64,000 bases of DNA, from positions 1 through 64,000 of the forward strand of contig JAZNOP010000060.1 of assembly GCA_045580875.1 (NCBI GenBank), given 5' to 3'. The translations under genes and the position numbers were made by a program. The notes under the pieces are model-generated. The model saw only the letters and a program-made list of their open reading frames with translations, was not told the DNA's origin and made no database searches. This document shows, piece by piece, positions 23,940 to 32,950 of this stretch; positions within the stretch are counted from its first letter, which is position 1, and each line of letters opens with the position of its first letter. The DNA comes from SIG598 sp045580875. Its GTDB lineage: Bacteria > Bacillota > Clostridia > Oscillospirales > Acutalibacteraceae.

Positions 23940-24689
23940 ATGAAACTCGGAGCAAATCTGCAGTATCTGCGCAAGCTCCACGGCAATATGACGCAGGAGA
24001 AATTGGCCGAGCAGATGGGTGTATCCCGACAGACGGTTTCAAAATGGGAAACAGGCGAAGCAATGCCCGATGTGGACAAGCTTCTGGAGCTCAGCCGGCT
24101 CTTTTCCTGCACACTCGATGCACTGCTCAAGGAGGATATGGCACCTCAGGCGGATTATTATTCTCCGGTCAGTATTGTAACCGTTCCTGCATTTACGCTG
24201 GGGCGCTATGTAATTATCAGCCCTCAGCCGGAGGACGATATTCAGATGTATCTTGACCGGTGGGCAGGTCTGAGCGGTCTGTACGATGCTGTCCCCAAGC
24301 CCCGTCAGATCGGCTGGGATTTTCCCTTTGTATCAATGGAACAGCAGAACCGGTTCGGACTTCGCGGCTATGTGGCAGGGTGGATTCTGCCGGAAGGCTT
24401 TGAGCCGAAATGTCCCGGTGTGGAAATTTACCGGCAGGCTGAAGCGCAATACGCAAGAATCACAGTACACGACCCCTTCAAGGCAGCATTTGACCGGATT
24501 CCGAAGGGATATCAGCGGATTCTCGAATATCTTGGTGCAAACGGATTCAAGGAGAATCACGGAACAGAATTTCTCGGCTGTTTTGAGGAAGTCTATGAGA
24601 AAGACGGCGCGACTTACATGGATATCTACATTCACGCTGACTGCGTAGGCAAAGGTAATCTGCACACTGATTTCAGCAGAGAAAAATAA
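23940..24689 (+). CDS. XRE regulator with GyrI-like effector domain
   Basis: A 249-residue regulator. Residues 3-60 are an XRE helix-turn-helix (MTQEKLAEQMGVSRQTVSKW). Residues about 75-245 read as a GyrI-like/effector-binding domain (YSPVSIVTVPAFTLGRYVI, then GCFEEVYEKDGATYMDIYIH at the end), the kind that binds drugs or other small ligands. GyrI domains usually go with AraC or MerR DNA-binding parts; here the partner is XRE. It is divergent from the AraC-kinase fusion, and the two regulators may respond to one compound. Ribosome site GGCGG. Confidence 0.8.
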   Translation: MKLGANLQYLRKLHGNMTQEKLAEQMGVSRQTVSKWETGEAMPDVDKLLELSRLFSCTLDALLKEDMAPQADYYSPVSIVTVPAFTLGRYVIISPQPEDDIQMYLDRWAGLSGLYDAVPKPRQIGWDFPFVSMEQQNRFGLRGYVAGWILPEGFEPKCPGVEIYRQAEAQYARITVHDPFKAAFDRIPKGYQRILEYLGANGFKENHGTEFLGCFEEVYEKDGATYMDIYIHADCVGKGNLHTDFSREK

Positions 24690-24703
24690 GCAGGATTTAT
24701 GTA

Positions 24704-24733
24704 TGAAAGGCTTGCCTGACGGCAAGCCTTTCA
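24704..24733. terminator. Bidirectional terminator between convergent genes
   Basis: Perfect 13-bp stem TGAAAGGCTTGCC / GGCAAGCCTTTCA with a TGAC loop, placed between the XRE-GyrI stop and the spoVAC stop. T-tracts are short on both sides. Confidence 0.75.
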
Positions 24734-24734
24734 G

Positions 24735-25184
24735 CTATTTCAGCAAGGACACAATCCAGTAAATCAGACCGTATGCAGCACTGGCGGTTACGCCGTAGAC
24801 GATGACAGGTCCGGCAATTGTGAACATCTTGACGCCAACGCCGGTGATGAAGCCCTCGGTTTTGAATTCGACTGCCGGAGAGGCGATTGAATTGGCAAAG
24901 CCTGTTATCGGCACGAGTGTTCCTGCGCCGGCATGACGGGCTATCGGCGCAAACCAGCCAAGCGCAGTAAGCACAGCCGCCAGCAGTATCAGCGACACTG
25001 AAGCGGCTGTCCGCGCATCTTTCAGCTCCATGTCAGCAACCCTGCGGTAGAAATCGGTCAGCGCCTGCCCGATACAGCATATCAGACCGCCGATAACAAA
25101 GGCTTTCGGAAGATTGTATTTCGACGGCGAGGGCGGTGATGCCTTCTGAGTCATTTTTGCATATTCCTGTTTTGTAATATTCAC
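24735..25184 (-). CDS. spoVAC: Stage V sporulation protein AC
   Basis: A 149-residue membrane protein with four hydrophobic helices and the normal SpoVAC length. The block LPKAFVIGGLICCIGQALTD, the GAGTLVPITGFANSI motif and MFTIAGPVIVYG are diagnostic. SpoVAC forms part of the channel that moves dipicolinic acid into the developing spore and out during germination. In Bacillus it lies in a spoVA operon with spoVAD and spoVAE; here it stands alone, so partners must be elsewhere or lost. Start GTG at 25184 behind AAAGGA. It indicates a spore-forming lineage. Confidence 0.92.
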   Translation of the reverse strand: MNITKQEYAKMTQKASPPSPSKYNLPKAFVIGGLICCIGQALTDFYRRVADMELKDARTAASVSLILLAAVLTALGWFAPIARHAGAGTLVPITGFANSIASPAVEFKTEGFITGVGVKMFTIAGPVIVYGVTASAAYGLIYWIVSLLK

Positions 25185-25331
25185 GCTCTCATTCCTTTCT
25201 GTGTACTGATGTTCATATTTTTCGCTGTTTTATCCGGAAATATGCACTGCATACCGTTCGTCTGTCAGGTATTCGCTGATTTGCGTTATATTACAACAAG
25301 CATCTTATTTTGTATTAATATTTTATATTAA

Positions 25332-25360
25332 TTGCACATGAGCTGAATATGTGTTAAAAT
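25332..25360 (+). promoter_or_regulatory. Promoter of the glycerate kinase gene
   Basis: TTGCAC (25332-25337), a 17-base spacer and TAAAAT (25355-25360), 30 bases before the ATG at 25390. Confidence 0.65.
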
Positions 25361-25389
25361 AGTGATACATGACAAAAGGAGGTCAGGAT

Positions 25390-26541
25390 ATGAAAAAGAT
25401 AATAATCGCGCCTGATTCCTTCAAAGGGACTCTTTCGTCCATTCAGATCTGCAAAATAATGGAGGCTGTTGCCTTGCGCCGGTTTCCCGACTGTCAGGTC
25501 ATAACCATTCCCGTCGCTGACGGCGGTGAGGGAAGCGTCGATTGCTTTCTTCACGCAATGGGCGGTCAGCGGATAAAAATGAGCTGCACCTCTCCCCATT
25601 TCGGTCATATAAACGCGCAGTATGGCATTCTGCCTCAGGAGCGTACCGCCGGAGCAAAGACAGCTGTTATCGAAATGGCTGCGGCTGCCGGCCTGCCGCT
25701 CGTCGGAGATCACCGCGATCCGCTTGTTACGACCACATACGGCGTCGGCGAAATGATTTATCACGCTGCGGCCTGCGGCTGCCGGAGGATAATTCTCGGT
25801 CTGGGCGGCTCGTGCACCAACGATTTCGGTTGCGGTGCTGCTGCCGCGCTTGGCGTCCGCTTCACAGACAGCGATGGAAAGGAATTTATCCCGACAGGCG
25901 GAACTCTGTGCAATATCGCTCACATTGACACCGGCAGAGTGCCTGAGCTGCTGCGAGGCGTGGAAATCACTGCGATGTGTGACATAGACAATCCCACATT
26001 CGGTGAAAACGGCGCTGCGTATATATTTGCTCCGCAGAAGGGAGCAGATGAAGAACAGGTCAAGCTGCTCGACGACGGTCTGCGGCATGTATGCGTCATT
26101 GTGCGCGATCAGCTCGGCATCGATGTATCAGACCTTCCCGGCGGCGGTGCTGCTGGTGCAATGGGTGCCGGAATGAACGCGTTTTTCGGCGCTCAGCTTG
26201 TTTCGGGAATCGATGTTGTGCTTGATACAGTTGGATTTGACGAACTCGCAGCCGATGCAGACATGATATTCACAGGCGAAGGCCGTCTTGATTCTCAGAG
26301 TCTGCGCGGCAAGGTCATAAGCGGTATCGGCAGGAGAGCCAAAACCGCAGGTGTACCTGCAGTAGTCATTGCCGGAGGTATATTGGACGGTATTGATGAG
26401 ATATACGACAACGGCATTGCCGCAGCTTTTTCCATAAACCGGCAGGCTCTGGACTTCTCGGTAAGCCGACACCACAGCGCAGAAAACCTCACTGCCGCCT
26501 TTGATGACATTCTTCGCCTGATAAAAACAGTGCGCAGATAA
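25390..26541 (+). CDS. Glycerate 2-kinase (GlxK/GarK family)
   Basis: A 383-residue enzyme of normal length that phosphorylates D-glycerate to 2-phosphoglycerate with ATP. Family marks are IIIAPDSFKGTLSS at the N-terminus, PVADGGEGSVDCF, LGLGGSCTNDFGCGAAAALG, CDIDNPTFGENGAAYIFAPQKG and TGEGRLDSQSLRGK. The start is ATG 25390 with AAAGGAGG 7 bases upstream; the preceding seven in-frame codons include the ribosome site itself and were rejected. It stands alone behind a good promoter. It would feed glycerate from sugar-acid breakdown or serine metabolism into glycolysis. Confidence 0.93.
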   Translation: MKKIIIAPDSFKGTLSSIQICKIMEAVALRRFPDCQVITIPVADGGEGSVDCFLHAMGGQRIKMSCTSPHFGHINAQYGILPQERTAGAKTAVIEMAAAAGLPLVGDHRDPLVTTTYGVGEMIYHAAACGCRRIILGLGGSCTNDFGCGAAAALGVRFTDSDGKEFIPTGGTLCNIAHIDTGRVPELLRGVEITAMCDIDNPTFGENGAAYIFAPQKGADEEQVKLLDDGLRHVCVIVRDQLGIDVSDLPGGGAAGAMGAGMNAFFGAQLVSGIDVVLDTVGFDELAADADMIFTGEGRLDSQSLRGKVISGIGRRAKTAGVPAVVIAGGILDGIDEIYDNGIAAAFSINRQALDFSVSRHHSAENLTAAFDDILRLIKTVRR

Positions 26542-26609
26542 ATACGGATTTAATCAGCCTGAACAGACTGAGAATATATCAAAAAGGAAATCTGAAAGGA
26601 AACAGGAAA

Positions 26610-28004
26610 ATGAAATACGATGTAATCTGTGTCGGCGCCGGTATCGCTGACCTTATGTTCGCTCACCGCGCAAATGCCATAGACCCCTCACTGAAAATAC
26701 TCATTCTCGACAAAGGACGCGAGCTTGAGGCACGAATCTGTCCGATACTTGAGCACAAGGCAGACAAATGCATCAAGTGCAAGCCGTGTGCAATAGTCAA
26801 CGGAATAAGCGGCTCCGGTGCAAAAAATGACGGCAAATATATCATTCCCGATGACCACTCATTCGACTACGGCGGCTGGCTGAGCTCTTACCTGCCGCAC
26901 CGTCAGGTGGTCGACTACATCTGGGAGCTTGATTCCATTCTCAGCAAATATGCTGACAAGGAATACAACATCTACAGACCGTCAGCTGAATTCAAACAGC
27001 TCTGCCTGCGCTATGACCTGCATCTGCAGCAGGCTCATATCCGTCACTACGGCTCGGACGGCAACTATCTCGTCATGAAGGCTCTTGTTGAGGATCTTCG
27101 TGCAAAGGGTGTTGAGATAGTCTCCGGCTTTGACGTAGGAAAGGTAGACTGTGATGAGAAAATCGTTTACGATGCTGACGGAAAGAGATCATACAGCTTC
27201 GACAAGCTGGTTCTCGGCATAGGACGCACCGGTTCAAACTGGCTCACTGAATTCTGCCGCGATCACAATATCTCTCTGCTCAACAACAAGGTCGATATCG
27301 GTGTACGCGTTGAGATTCCCGGTGATATCTGCACTGACATTGCCGCCGGAATCTACGAGCCGAAAATTTATTACCGCACCAAGCAGTATGGCGACCTTGT
27401 ACGTACCTTCTGCTGGAACAACGGCGATGCTCGTGTATGCGTTGAGAACAACGACGGCATTCTGAGCGTAAACGGCTACTCCAACAGCAGCAGCGGTGCT
27501 TCCACCGGAAACTCAAACTTCGCATTGCTTTCCAGCATCAATTTCACATCGCCCTTTGACGATCCTACCGGATATGTACGCTATGTTGCAGCCCTTTCCA
27601 ACATGGTCAGCGGCAGCAACGTGCTCGTCCAGCGTTTCGGCGACCTCATAAACGGCAAGCGCACCAACGCTCACAGACTCTCCCAGTCGACAACCATACC
27701 CACACTCGACACAGCTGTTGCAGGAGATATTTCCCTTGCACTCCCCAAGCGCACCCTCGACAATATAATAGAGATGATTTACGCTCTCGACAATGTCATG
27801 AAGGGTATGGCAAACTACAACACACTGCTCTACAGCCCCGAGATAAAGATGTACTCCGCCCGTCCGCAGTTCATCAACGAGCGCTTCGAAATCGCAAAAG
27901 ACGTCTTTGCTGCAGGCGACGGCGCAGGTGTTACCCGCAGTCTTTCTCAGGCAGGCGCAATGGGTATGTATATTGCTGACTGTCTCTACGGCAGCAAGGC
28001 ATAA
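26610..28004 (+). CDS. FAD-dependent dehydrogenase (COG2509-like)
   Basis: A 464-residue flavoprotein. The N-terminal dinucleotide motif is VGAGIADLMFA: the first two glycines of GxGxxG are present but the third is Asp. ILDKGRELEAR follows, with a Cys cluster CIKCKPCAIVNG (C-x-x-C-x-x-C) and GISGSGAKNDGKY. The C-terminal FAD motif is VFAAGDGAGVTRSLSQAGAMG. Relatives annotated as NAD(FAD)-utilising dehydrogenases have no established substrate. It is probably cytoplasmic and co-transcribed with the acyltransferase gene 39 bases downstream, which may hint at a lipid-related redox role. Ribosome site AAAGGAAACAGG. Confidence 0.82.
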   Translation: MKYDVICVGAGIADLMFAHRANAIDPSLKILILDKGRELEARICPILEHKADKCIKCKPCAIVNGISGSGAKNDGKYIIPDDHSFDYGGWLSSYLPHRQVVDYIWELDSILSKYADKEYNIYRPSAEFKQLCLRYDLHLQQAHIRHYGSDGNYLVMKALVEDLRAKGVEIVSGFDVGKVDCDEKIVYDADGKRSYSFDKLVLGIGRTGSNWLTEFCRDHNISLLNNKVDIGVRVEIPGDICTDIAAGIYEPKIYYRTKQYGDLVRTFCWNNGDARVCVENNDGILSVNGYSNSSSGASTGNSNFALLSSINFTSPFDDPTGYVRYVAALSNMVSGSNVLVQRFGDLINGKRTNAHRLSQSTTIPTLDTAVAGDISLALPKRTLDNIIEMIYALDNVMKGMANYNTLLYSPEIKMYSARPQFINERFEIAKDVFAAGDGAGVTRSLSQAGAMGMYIADCLYGSKA

Positions 28005-28043
28005 TTATCTGACAATCCACAACTCATGAAAGGAGAAAATATC

Positions 28044-29324
28044 ATGGGCAAGAAGCTTACCCTGCAGCAGAAGCTTGAGCGCAAGCACATGAAACAGCCG
28101 CCTGCGCTGCTCTATCTGCCGCTTATAAGAGTATATTATGCGATGTGCAAACACAAGCTCGGCATCAAATTCATATACAAGGTAAAACCGGGCAAAGACA
28201 AGAATCCCTACGTACTCATAAGCAACCACGCATCGCGCGTTGACTATCTTTACACTGCTCCGGCAGTGCTCCCCCACCGGCTCAATTATGTTGTCGGCTA
28301 CAATGAATTCTTCCGCTCACATCTCAAGGGCATCTTCTCTGTAATGCAGGCTATCCCGAAGCGCAATTTTACTCCTGATGTCCACACCATCAAAGAAATA
28401 AAGCGCATAATCAATTCCGGCGGCCACGTCTGCTTCATGCCTGAGGGAATGAGCTCTATCTCCGGAGGCAATCAGCCCTGCGCACTCGGCGGCGGCAAGC
28501 TTCTGAAAAATCTTGGCGTGACCGTCTATTACACAAAAATCAAAGGCGGCTACATGACCAACACCAAGCACTGTCTTGACGAGCGTCCCGGAAAGATAGA
28601 AATTACAGTTGACCGCCTGTTCACTCCGGAACAGCTGCAGAGCATGACCGCTGAGGAGATTCAGGATACCATGAACCGCGAGCTTTATCATGATGATTAC
28701 CTGTGGAATCTCGATGCAAGAGTCAGATTCAAGGGCAAGGGACAGATGGCAAAGAATCTCGGCGATATGCTCTATCTCTGCCCGAAGTGCGGAGCTCTGC
28801 ACACCATGCAGACAAACGGCAATATCATCAGATGCAGCGAATGCGGCAACGGCGCTGAGGTCAATGAGTATTACGACCTTATTCCGCTCGACGAAAGCTG
28901 TGTCATTCCGCAGACCATTCACCACTGGTACAAGCTTGAGCGTGAGCGCGCAAGAGAAGAGGTACAGGCGCCTGATTTCATATTCTCTGAAAAGGTAAAG
29001 CTCGGCACACTGCCTAAGTATAAATATCTTAAGAAAGAGGACACCTCAATTATCACCGGAGAAGGCACACTCACCCTTTCCCGTGACGGACTTGTATTCG
29101 ACGGAACAAATGAAGGTCAGCCCTTCAGCTTCCGCCTGCCGACAAGCGCTGTGCCTACATACGGAATGTGCACCGACATAACACGCTTCTACACCTTCTA
29201 TAACGGTGAATTCATGGAATTCTATCCGGAAAGAAACGACACCATGCGCTGGTTCCATCTGACCGAGGAGCTGCACCGCGCAAACGGAGGAAAATGGGTC
29301 GACTGTTATGCCGATTATGAATAA
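28044..29324 (+). CDS. 1-acylglycerol-3-phosphate acyltransferase-like protein with zinc ribbon
   Basis: A 426-residue protein. The acyltransferase domain (about 35-240) has the catalytic HX4D motif in ISNHASRVDYL and a second block FMPEGMSSISGG. Beyond it lies a four-Cys zinc ribbon (CPKCGALH, then CSECGNG) and a C-terminal beta-rich domain of about 160 residues (ITGEGTLTLSRDGLVFDG) resembling PH-like folds. PlsC enzymes are usually about 250 residues, so the ribbon and tail are added parts. ATG 28044 is chosen for the AAAGGAG site 8 bases away. It makes or remodels phospholipid, perhaps with membrane-curvature or lipid sensing. Confidence 0.8.
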   Translation: MGKKLTLQQKLERKHMKQPPALLYLPLIRVYYAMCKHKLGIKFIYKVKPGKDKNPYVLISNHASRVDYLYTAPAVLPHRLNYVVGYNEFFRSHLKGIFSVMQAIPKRNFTPDVHTIKEIKRIINSGGHVCFMPEGMSSISGGNQPCALGGGKLLKNLGVTVYYTKIKGGYMTNTKHCLDERPGKIEITVDRLFTPEQLQSMTAEEIQDTMNRELYHDDYLWNLDARVRFKGKGQMAKNLGDMLYLCPKCGALHTMQTNGNIIRCSECGNGAEVNEYYDLIPLDESCVIPQTIHHWYKLERERAREEVQAPDFIFSEKVKLGTLPKYKYLKKEDTSIITGEGTLTLSRDGLVFDGTNEGQPFSFRLPTSAVPTYGMCTDITRFYTFYNGEFMEFYPERNDTMRWFHLTEELHRANGGKWVDCYADYE

Positions 29325-29337
29325 CCAGGAGATACAG

Positions 29338-29886
29338 ATGACTATGATAAACCTCATTTCCAATCGCAGAAGTTATCGCGGAAAATATGAGAGCAAGGCT
29401 GTTCCGCGGGACGACCTTATAAAGATCATGCAGGCAGGGCTTGATGCCCCCTCCGGCTGCAATAAGCAGACAACAAGCCTTATTGCAGTAGATGAGCCTG
29501 CGCTGCTCGCTGAGCTCAAGTCTCTGATAGATCCGCCGGTTGCTGAAACCGCACCTGCTTTCATCTGCGTACTCACACGGCGCATCATCGCCTACCGTGA
29601 CCGCACCTATTTCATTCAGGATTATTCTGCCGCAATTGAGAATATGCTGCTCGCAATTGAGGCGCTCGGCTATGCAAGCTGCTGGTACGAAGGACATATA
29701 ACCGATGTTGACAACATTGGCAGAAAGCTCGCCGACCGTCTCGGCGTTCCTGCTGAATATGAGCTGGTATGCGTTCTTCCTGTAGGTGTTCCGGCCGCAA
29801 AAGCAGGTCAGCCGCGCAAGCTTCCGTTCGAGGAACGCGCATGGTTCAACGGCTTCGGCATTAATTCTGAAACGAAGGAACAGTGA
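29338..29886 (+). CDS. Nitroreductase-family flavoprotein
   Basis: A 182-residue FMN-dependent nitroreductase-like protein. Signs are ISNRRSYRGKYESKAVPRDD (FMN phosphate-binding Arg-Arg/Ser), LDAPSGCNKQTTSLIAV, QDYSAAIENMLLAIEALG, ASCWYEGHI and a C-terminal RKLPFEERAWFNG. Such enzymes use NAD(P)H to reduce nitro compounds, quinones or other acceptors; the physiological substrate is unknown. ATG 29338 is preferred (AGGAGA 6-7 bases upstream); earlier in-frame starts fall within the acyltransferase gene. It lies in a tight run, with the lipoprotein gene overlapping its stop by one base. Confidence 0.88.
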   Translation: MTMINLISNRRSYRGKYESKAVPRDDLIKIMQAGLDAPSGCNKQTTSLIAVDEPALLAELKSLIDPPVAETAPAFICVLTRRIIAYRDRTYFIQDYSAAIENMLLAIEALGYASCWYEGHITDVDNIGRKLADRLGVPAEYELVCVLPVGVPAAKAGQPRKLPFEERAWFNGFGINSETKEQ

Positions 29887-30932
29887 TGACTCTGAACACA
29901 TACAAACGCATCATCAGCCTTATTCTTGCCGCAATACTTGTTCTGACAGTATTTGCAGGCTGCAGAACAGAGCATTACGCCAGTGACGATATTGTACTGT
30001 GGGCTGAGGAATATATTGGTAACGATGTAGTCATCAGTGACGAGCCGGTTATACGCGAAAGCGGACTCGACGGCTATGACGATCTTGTCTGGAGCGCATA
30101 CCGCAAAAGTCTCCCTGAGGTGGAATTTGAAATATTCAGCCACAGGTTTTACGGCGGCGAATCGATAAACTATTCAATAGAAACCACCTACTGGTATGAA
30201 TACGGCAGGCATTATTTCGAGCAGTACAAAGAAGAATACGGCACAGATCTTGTTCCCTATGATGCCGGCAGAACAAACGGGGCTTATTACCTGCTGGCCG
30301 GCTTTGCCGACCGCGATGAGCTTTCTGATATTGTCAGGCAGGCAATCTCGATAGAGGAGTATATGTATCAGCTTGGCGGTGTCGATTATATAAGCTTCCG
30401 GTTTGAATACGATGATATTCTGGCGATGAAGTCTTCTGCTGACGTTTCGGATTTCTGCGCCGGTTACGGCGAGCTTGACGAAACAGAAGAAATTCTGCTG
30501 CGTGAGCTTGCAATGTATGCCGCAGATTACAGACTCCTGCCTGATACGTTCACCGATGAGGAGCTCGAAGCTGCAATTGACTATTTTGACCGTAGATTTG
30601 AGATAACACGCGCTGACGGCAGCGTTGTCTCCTACTCCGACCTGACGCTGAACCGTTTCGGGCACGGAATGTCATTCGGCACAGTATACGAGGTTCTCTC
30701 CCGCGAGCATTTCAGCGTTACCGGCTCACCTGAGGCTTTTTGCGTATCGGGAATCAGCGGTGATATCTACGAATTCTCCTACAGCTTCAATGATATGCCG
30801 TATGAAAACGGTGAAGACGGTTATTACTACATCAAAAACGGCGAAAAGCTTCCTCTGGAGTATTATTTCTACAACCACATAAAGAGTGATTTCTTTGAAG
30901 AAATAAGCGGAATGACCTTCCGGCAGATATAA
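29886..30932 (+). CDS. Putative lipoprotein of unknown function
   Basis: A 348-residue exported protein. The N-terminus has a basic region, a hydrophobic core (IISLILAAILVLTVFAG) and a lipobox ending at Cys (VFAGCR), so it should be lipid-anchored outside the membrane. The mature part is acidic and aromatic-rich (many Tyr, Asp, Glu), without a family I recognise; FEYDDI and YYYIKNGEKLPLEYYFYNH hint at a beta-rich fold. It overlaps the nitroreductase stop by one base (TGATG) and ends the five-gene rightward run that begins at 25390 or 26610. Confidence 0.75.
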   Translation: MTLNTYKRIISLILAAILVLTVFAGCRTEHYASDDIVLWAEEYIGNDVVISDEPVIRESGLDGYDDLVWSAYRKSLPEVEFEIFSHRFYGGESINYSIETTYWYEYGRHYFEQYKEEYGTDLVPYDAGRTNGAYYLLAGFADRDELSDIVRQAISIEEYMYQLGGVDYISFRFEYDDILAMKSSADVSDFCAGYGELDETEEILLRELAMYAADYRLLPDTFTDEELEAAIDYFDRRFEITRADGSVVSYSDLTLNRFGHGMSFGTVYEVLSREHFSVTGSPEAFCVSGISGDIYEFSYSFNDMPYENGEDGYYYIKNGEKLPLEYYFYNHIKSDFFEEISGMTFRQI

Positions 30933-30950
30933 ATCAGCTTTAAAATGACG

Positions 30951-30986
30951 ATCCCCTCAGAGCAGTACTGCCCTGAGGGGATTTTT
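30951..30986 (+). terminator. Terminator after the lipoprotein gene
   Basis: Stem ATCCCCTCAG / CTGAGGGGAT with inner GC pairs, followed by TTTTTG, 18 bases after the stop. Confidence 0.88.
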
Positions 30987-31014
30987 GTATTATCCGGATT
31001 GTGTCTGAGAAGCA

Positions 31015-32775
31015 TTACTGCTCCTGAGCATTTTCTTCAGCCTGTGCAGCTGCCTTTGCTTCCTCTGAGATATAGGGAATATCAACTCCGTTGGTCGAAT
31101 TGCCGAAGGTATATGTCAGGTCATCATCATAAATGAACTTCTGCAGATATTCAGCGTTGAAGGTGTAATTGGCTATAACCACCTCGGTGATTTCACCGTT
31201 GATATCCACTTTATCATTGCCCCACGAGCCGTTTACCGGCAGTGAGTAGCCCGTAAACTCATAATCAGCCAGCCTGCCTGCACGATTAATTATGTTATAC
31301 ACCTGATATGATGTCATGTCGGTGGTGACGTAAGGCAGTACAGAATAGATAGCTGCTGTACGGTCTATTGCAGGTGTCTGACCTACACTTCTGTAGATAT
31401 TCTCAAGCACTCCGCGCATACGCACAACTCTCTGAGCATCAGTACAGTCGCCGATGTACTTCATACGCAGGTAGTTGAGCATCTCGGTGCCGCTGAGAGT
31501 ATAAAGACCGCCGGCGGTATATCTCGGGAAGTTGCCGTATTTCCAGTGACTGCTCATGTATGCAGCTTCCTCATTGGTGATATTCATTGTAATACCGCCC
31601 AGCTTATTCACGATAACCTGAAGGGCATCGTAATCTATGGAAACGATATTGTCAATCTTCACGCAGAGATTGAGCTCGACACTCTCACGCAGTATATCAA
31701 GCGCACGGTTGCCGTTAGCCGAATCGTAGAAGAACGCCTCGCCTATCATATTGTTGCGGTAATCAGGAATCTGTGCGTAGAGCTCTCTTGCAATTGACAC
31801 AAGCTTAATCTTGTCGTGGACATGGTCGATTGCAACAAGCAGAAGTGCATCACACTCGCCGGCATCACCCGAACCGATGGCATTGCTTACTCCTGCGAGG
31901 AGTATCACCTGAATATCCTTGTCTGTTCTCGGTGTGACTGTCGGAAGGGTAATATCGTTGGTTATTTCTTCCGAAAGCTGCGCCTGCATTGCTGCCGACT
32001 CATCAAGCGTAAGTCTTACAGGAGCATGAGACTCGCTGTCGACAAAATTGACCTGTCCGACCATTGAGCCGAAGAATATCAGCTTGACTATCACATATAT
32101 CACAAAAAGTATACCGACTGCAAGTGCCGCCGATTTGACCCATATAGGAAGCGGGCGGTGATTGCGTACGCGGTATCTGATACGATTCGATACAAACCCC
32201 TCGGGCGGGGTGTAAAAGTCCTCGTCGCTCTGCGGCTGACGTCCGGTTACAAGTGATGTGACCTTAACTTTAAGCTGGTCAAAAATCGAATTGCCGCCCT
32301 CGACGTCCATTATCTCCATTGTCTTTCTGCCAACAGGCACCGGCTGTGCGGTCGGCTCTGCAGGTGCATCAGGCTGTGGATTGAACCGCGGTCTTGCAGC
32401 GGGCTGTGCCTGCGGTGATGAGATATCTGCCGGAGCTGCGGGCTGGCTATTTATCGACACTGTCGGTGTATCTGGCGGCGGATTGAAAAAAGGCTTTGCA
32501 GCAGGCGGCGCCTGCGGTGATGACGGCTGAACATCTTCCGGCATATCACTCTGAGGCATCTTGAACTGCCTGCGCTCTCTCGGACTGCGGCGGAGCGAAG
32601 TCACAAAACCGGCTTCCGGTGCAGCAGGAGCAGGCGGCATATCATCAAAGTCACTGCCCATTGAATCAAAGTCATCAGCAAAACCTGCGCCGAGCGGTTC
32701 GCCGGAATCAGGCTGCATTGCATTGTTTATCTCCGGCAGGTCACGCGGCATGCGTTTGTCTTTGGGGGTAAACAT
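31015..32775 (-). CDS. LytR-CpsA-Psr (LCP) wall-polymer transferase
   Basis: A 586-residue type II membrane protein. The cytoplasmic N-terminus is unusually long (about 205 residues), acidic then Pro/Gln/Ala-rich, and holds a duplicated 20-residue unit at 85-104 and 119-138 (SSPQAxPAA then FNPxPDxP). One transmembrane helix lies near 209-235. The extracellular LCP domain starts near 300 (QVILLAGVSNAIGSGDAGECDALLLVAID). LCP enzymes attach teichoic acids or capsular polymers to peptidoglycan. ATG 32775 follows GGAGG; a 27-codon upstream extension has no site. It is monocistronic and leftward. Confidence 0.88.
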   Translation of the reverse strand: MFTPKDKRMPRDLPEINNAMQPDSGEPLGAGFADDFDSMGSDFDDMPPAPAAPEAGFVTSLRRSPRERRQFKMPQSDMPEDVQPSSPQAPPAAKPFFNPPPDTPTVSINSQPAAPADISSPQAQPAARPRFNPQPDAPAEPTAQPVPVGRKTMEIMDVEGGNSIFDQLKVKVTSLVTGRQPQSDEDFYTPPEGFVSNRIRYRVRNHRPLPIWVKSAALAVGILFVIYVIVKLIFFGSMVGQVNFVDSESHAPVRLTLDESAAMQAQLSEEITNDITLPTVTPRTDKDIQVILLAGVSNAIGSGDAGECDALLLVAIDHVHDKIKLVSIARELYAQIPDYRNNMIGEAFFYDSANGNRALDILRESVELNLCVKIDNIVSIDYDALQVIVNKLGGITMNITNEEAAYMSSHWKYGNFPRYTAGGLYTLSGTEMLNYLRMKYIGDCTDAQRVVRMRGVLENIYRSVGQTPAIDRTAAIYSVLPYVTTDMTSYQVYNIINRAGRLADYEFTGYSLPVNGSWGNDKVDINGEITEVVIANYTFNAEYLQKFIYDDDLTYTFGNSTNGVDIPYISEEAKAAAQAEENAQEQ

Positions 32776-32889
32776 GGTTTGTCCTCCATGAAAAATATAA
32801 TAATATAGTATTATATCGGACACTGTGCTGCTTTTCAATATAATAAATGTAAACAAATCCTGCTGTGCCGATGTATGTACAATTTACAC

Positions 32890-32918
32890 TTGCGCGCCGG
32901 GCGTTCATGGCATATAAT
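32890..32918 (+). promoter_or_regulatory. Promoter of the uracil-DNA glycosylase gene
   Basis: TTGCGC (32890-32895), a 17-base spacer and TATAAT (32913-32918), 32 bases before the ATG at 32951. Confidence 0.6.
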
Positions 32919-32950
32919 CTAATCAGCTGAAAATACAGGAGATGAAATTT

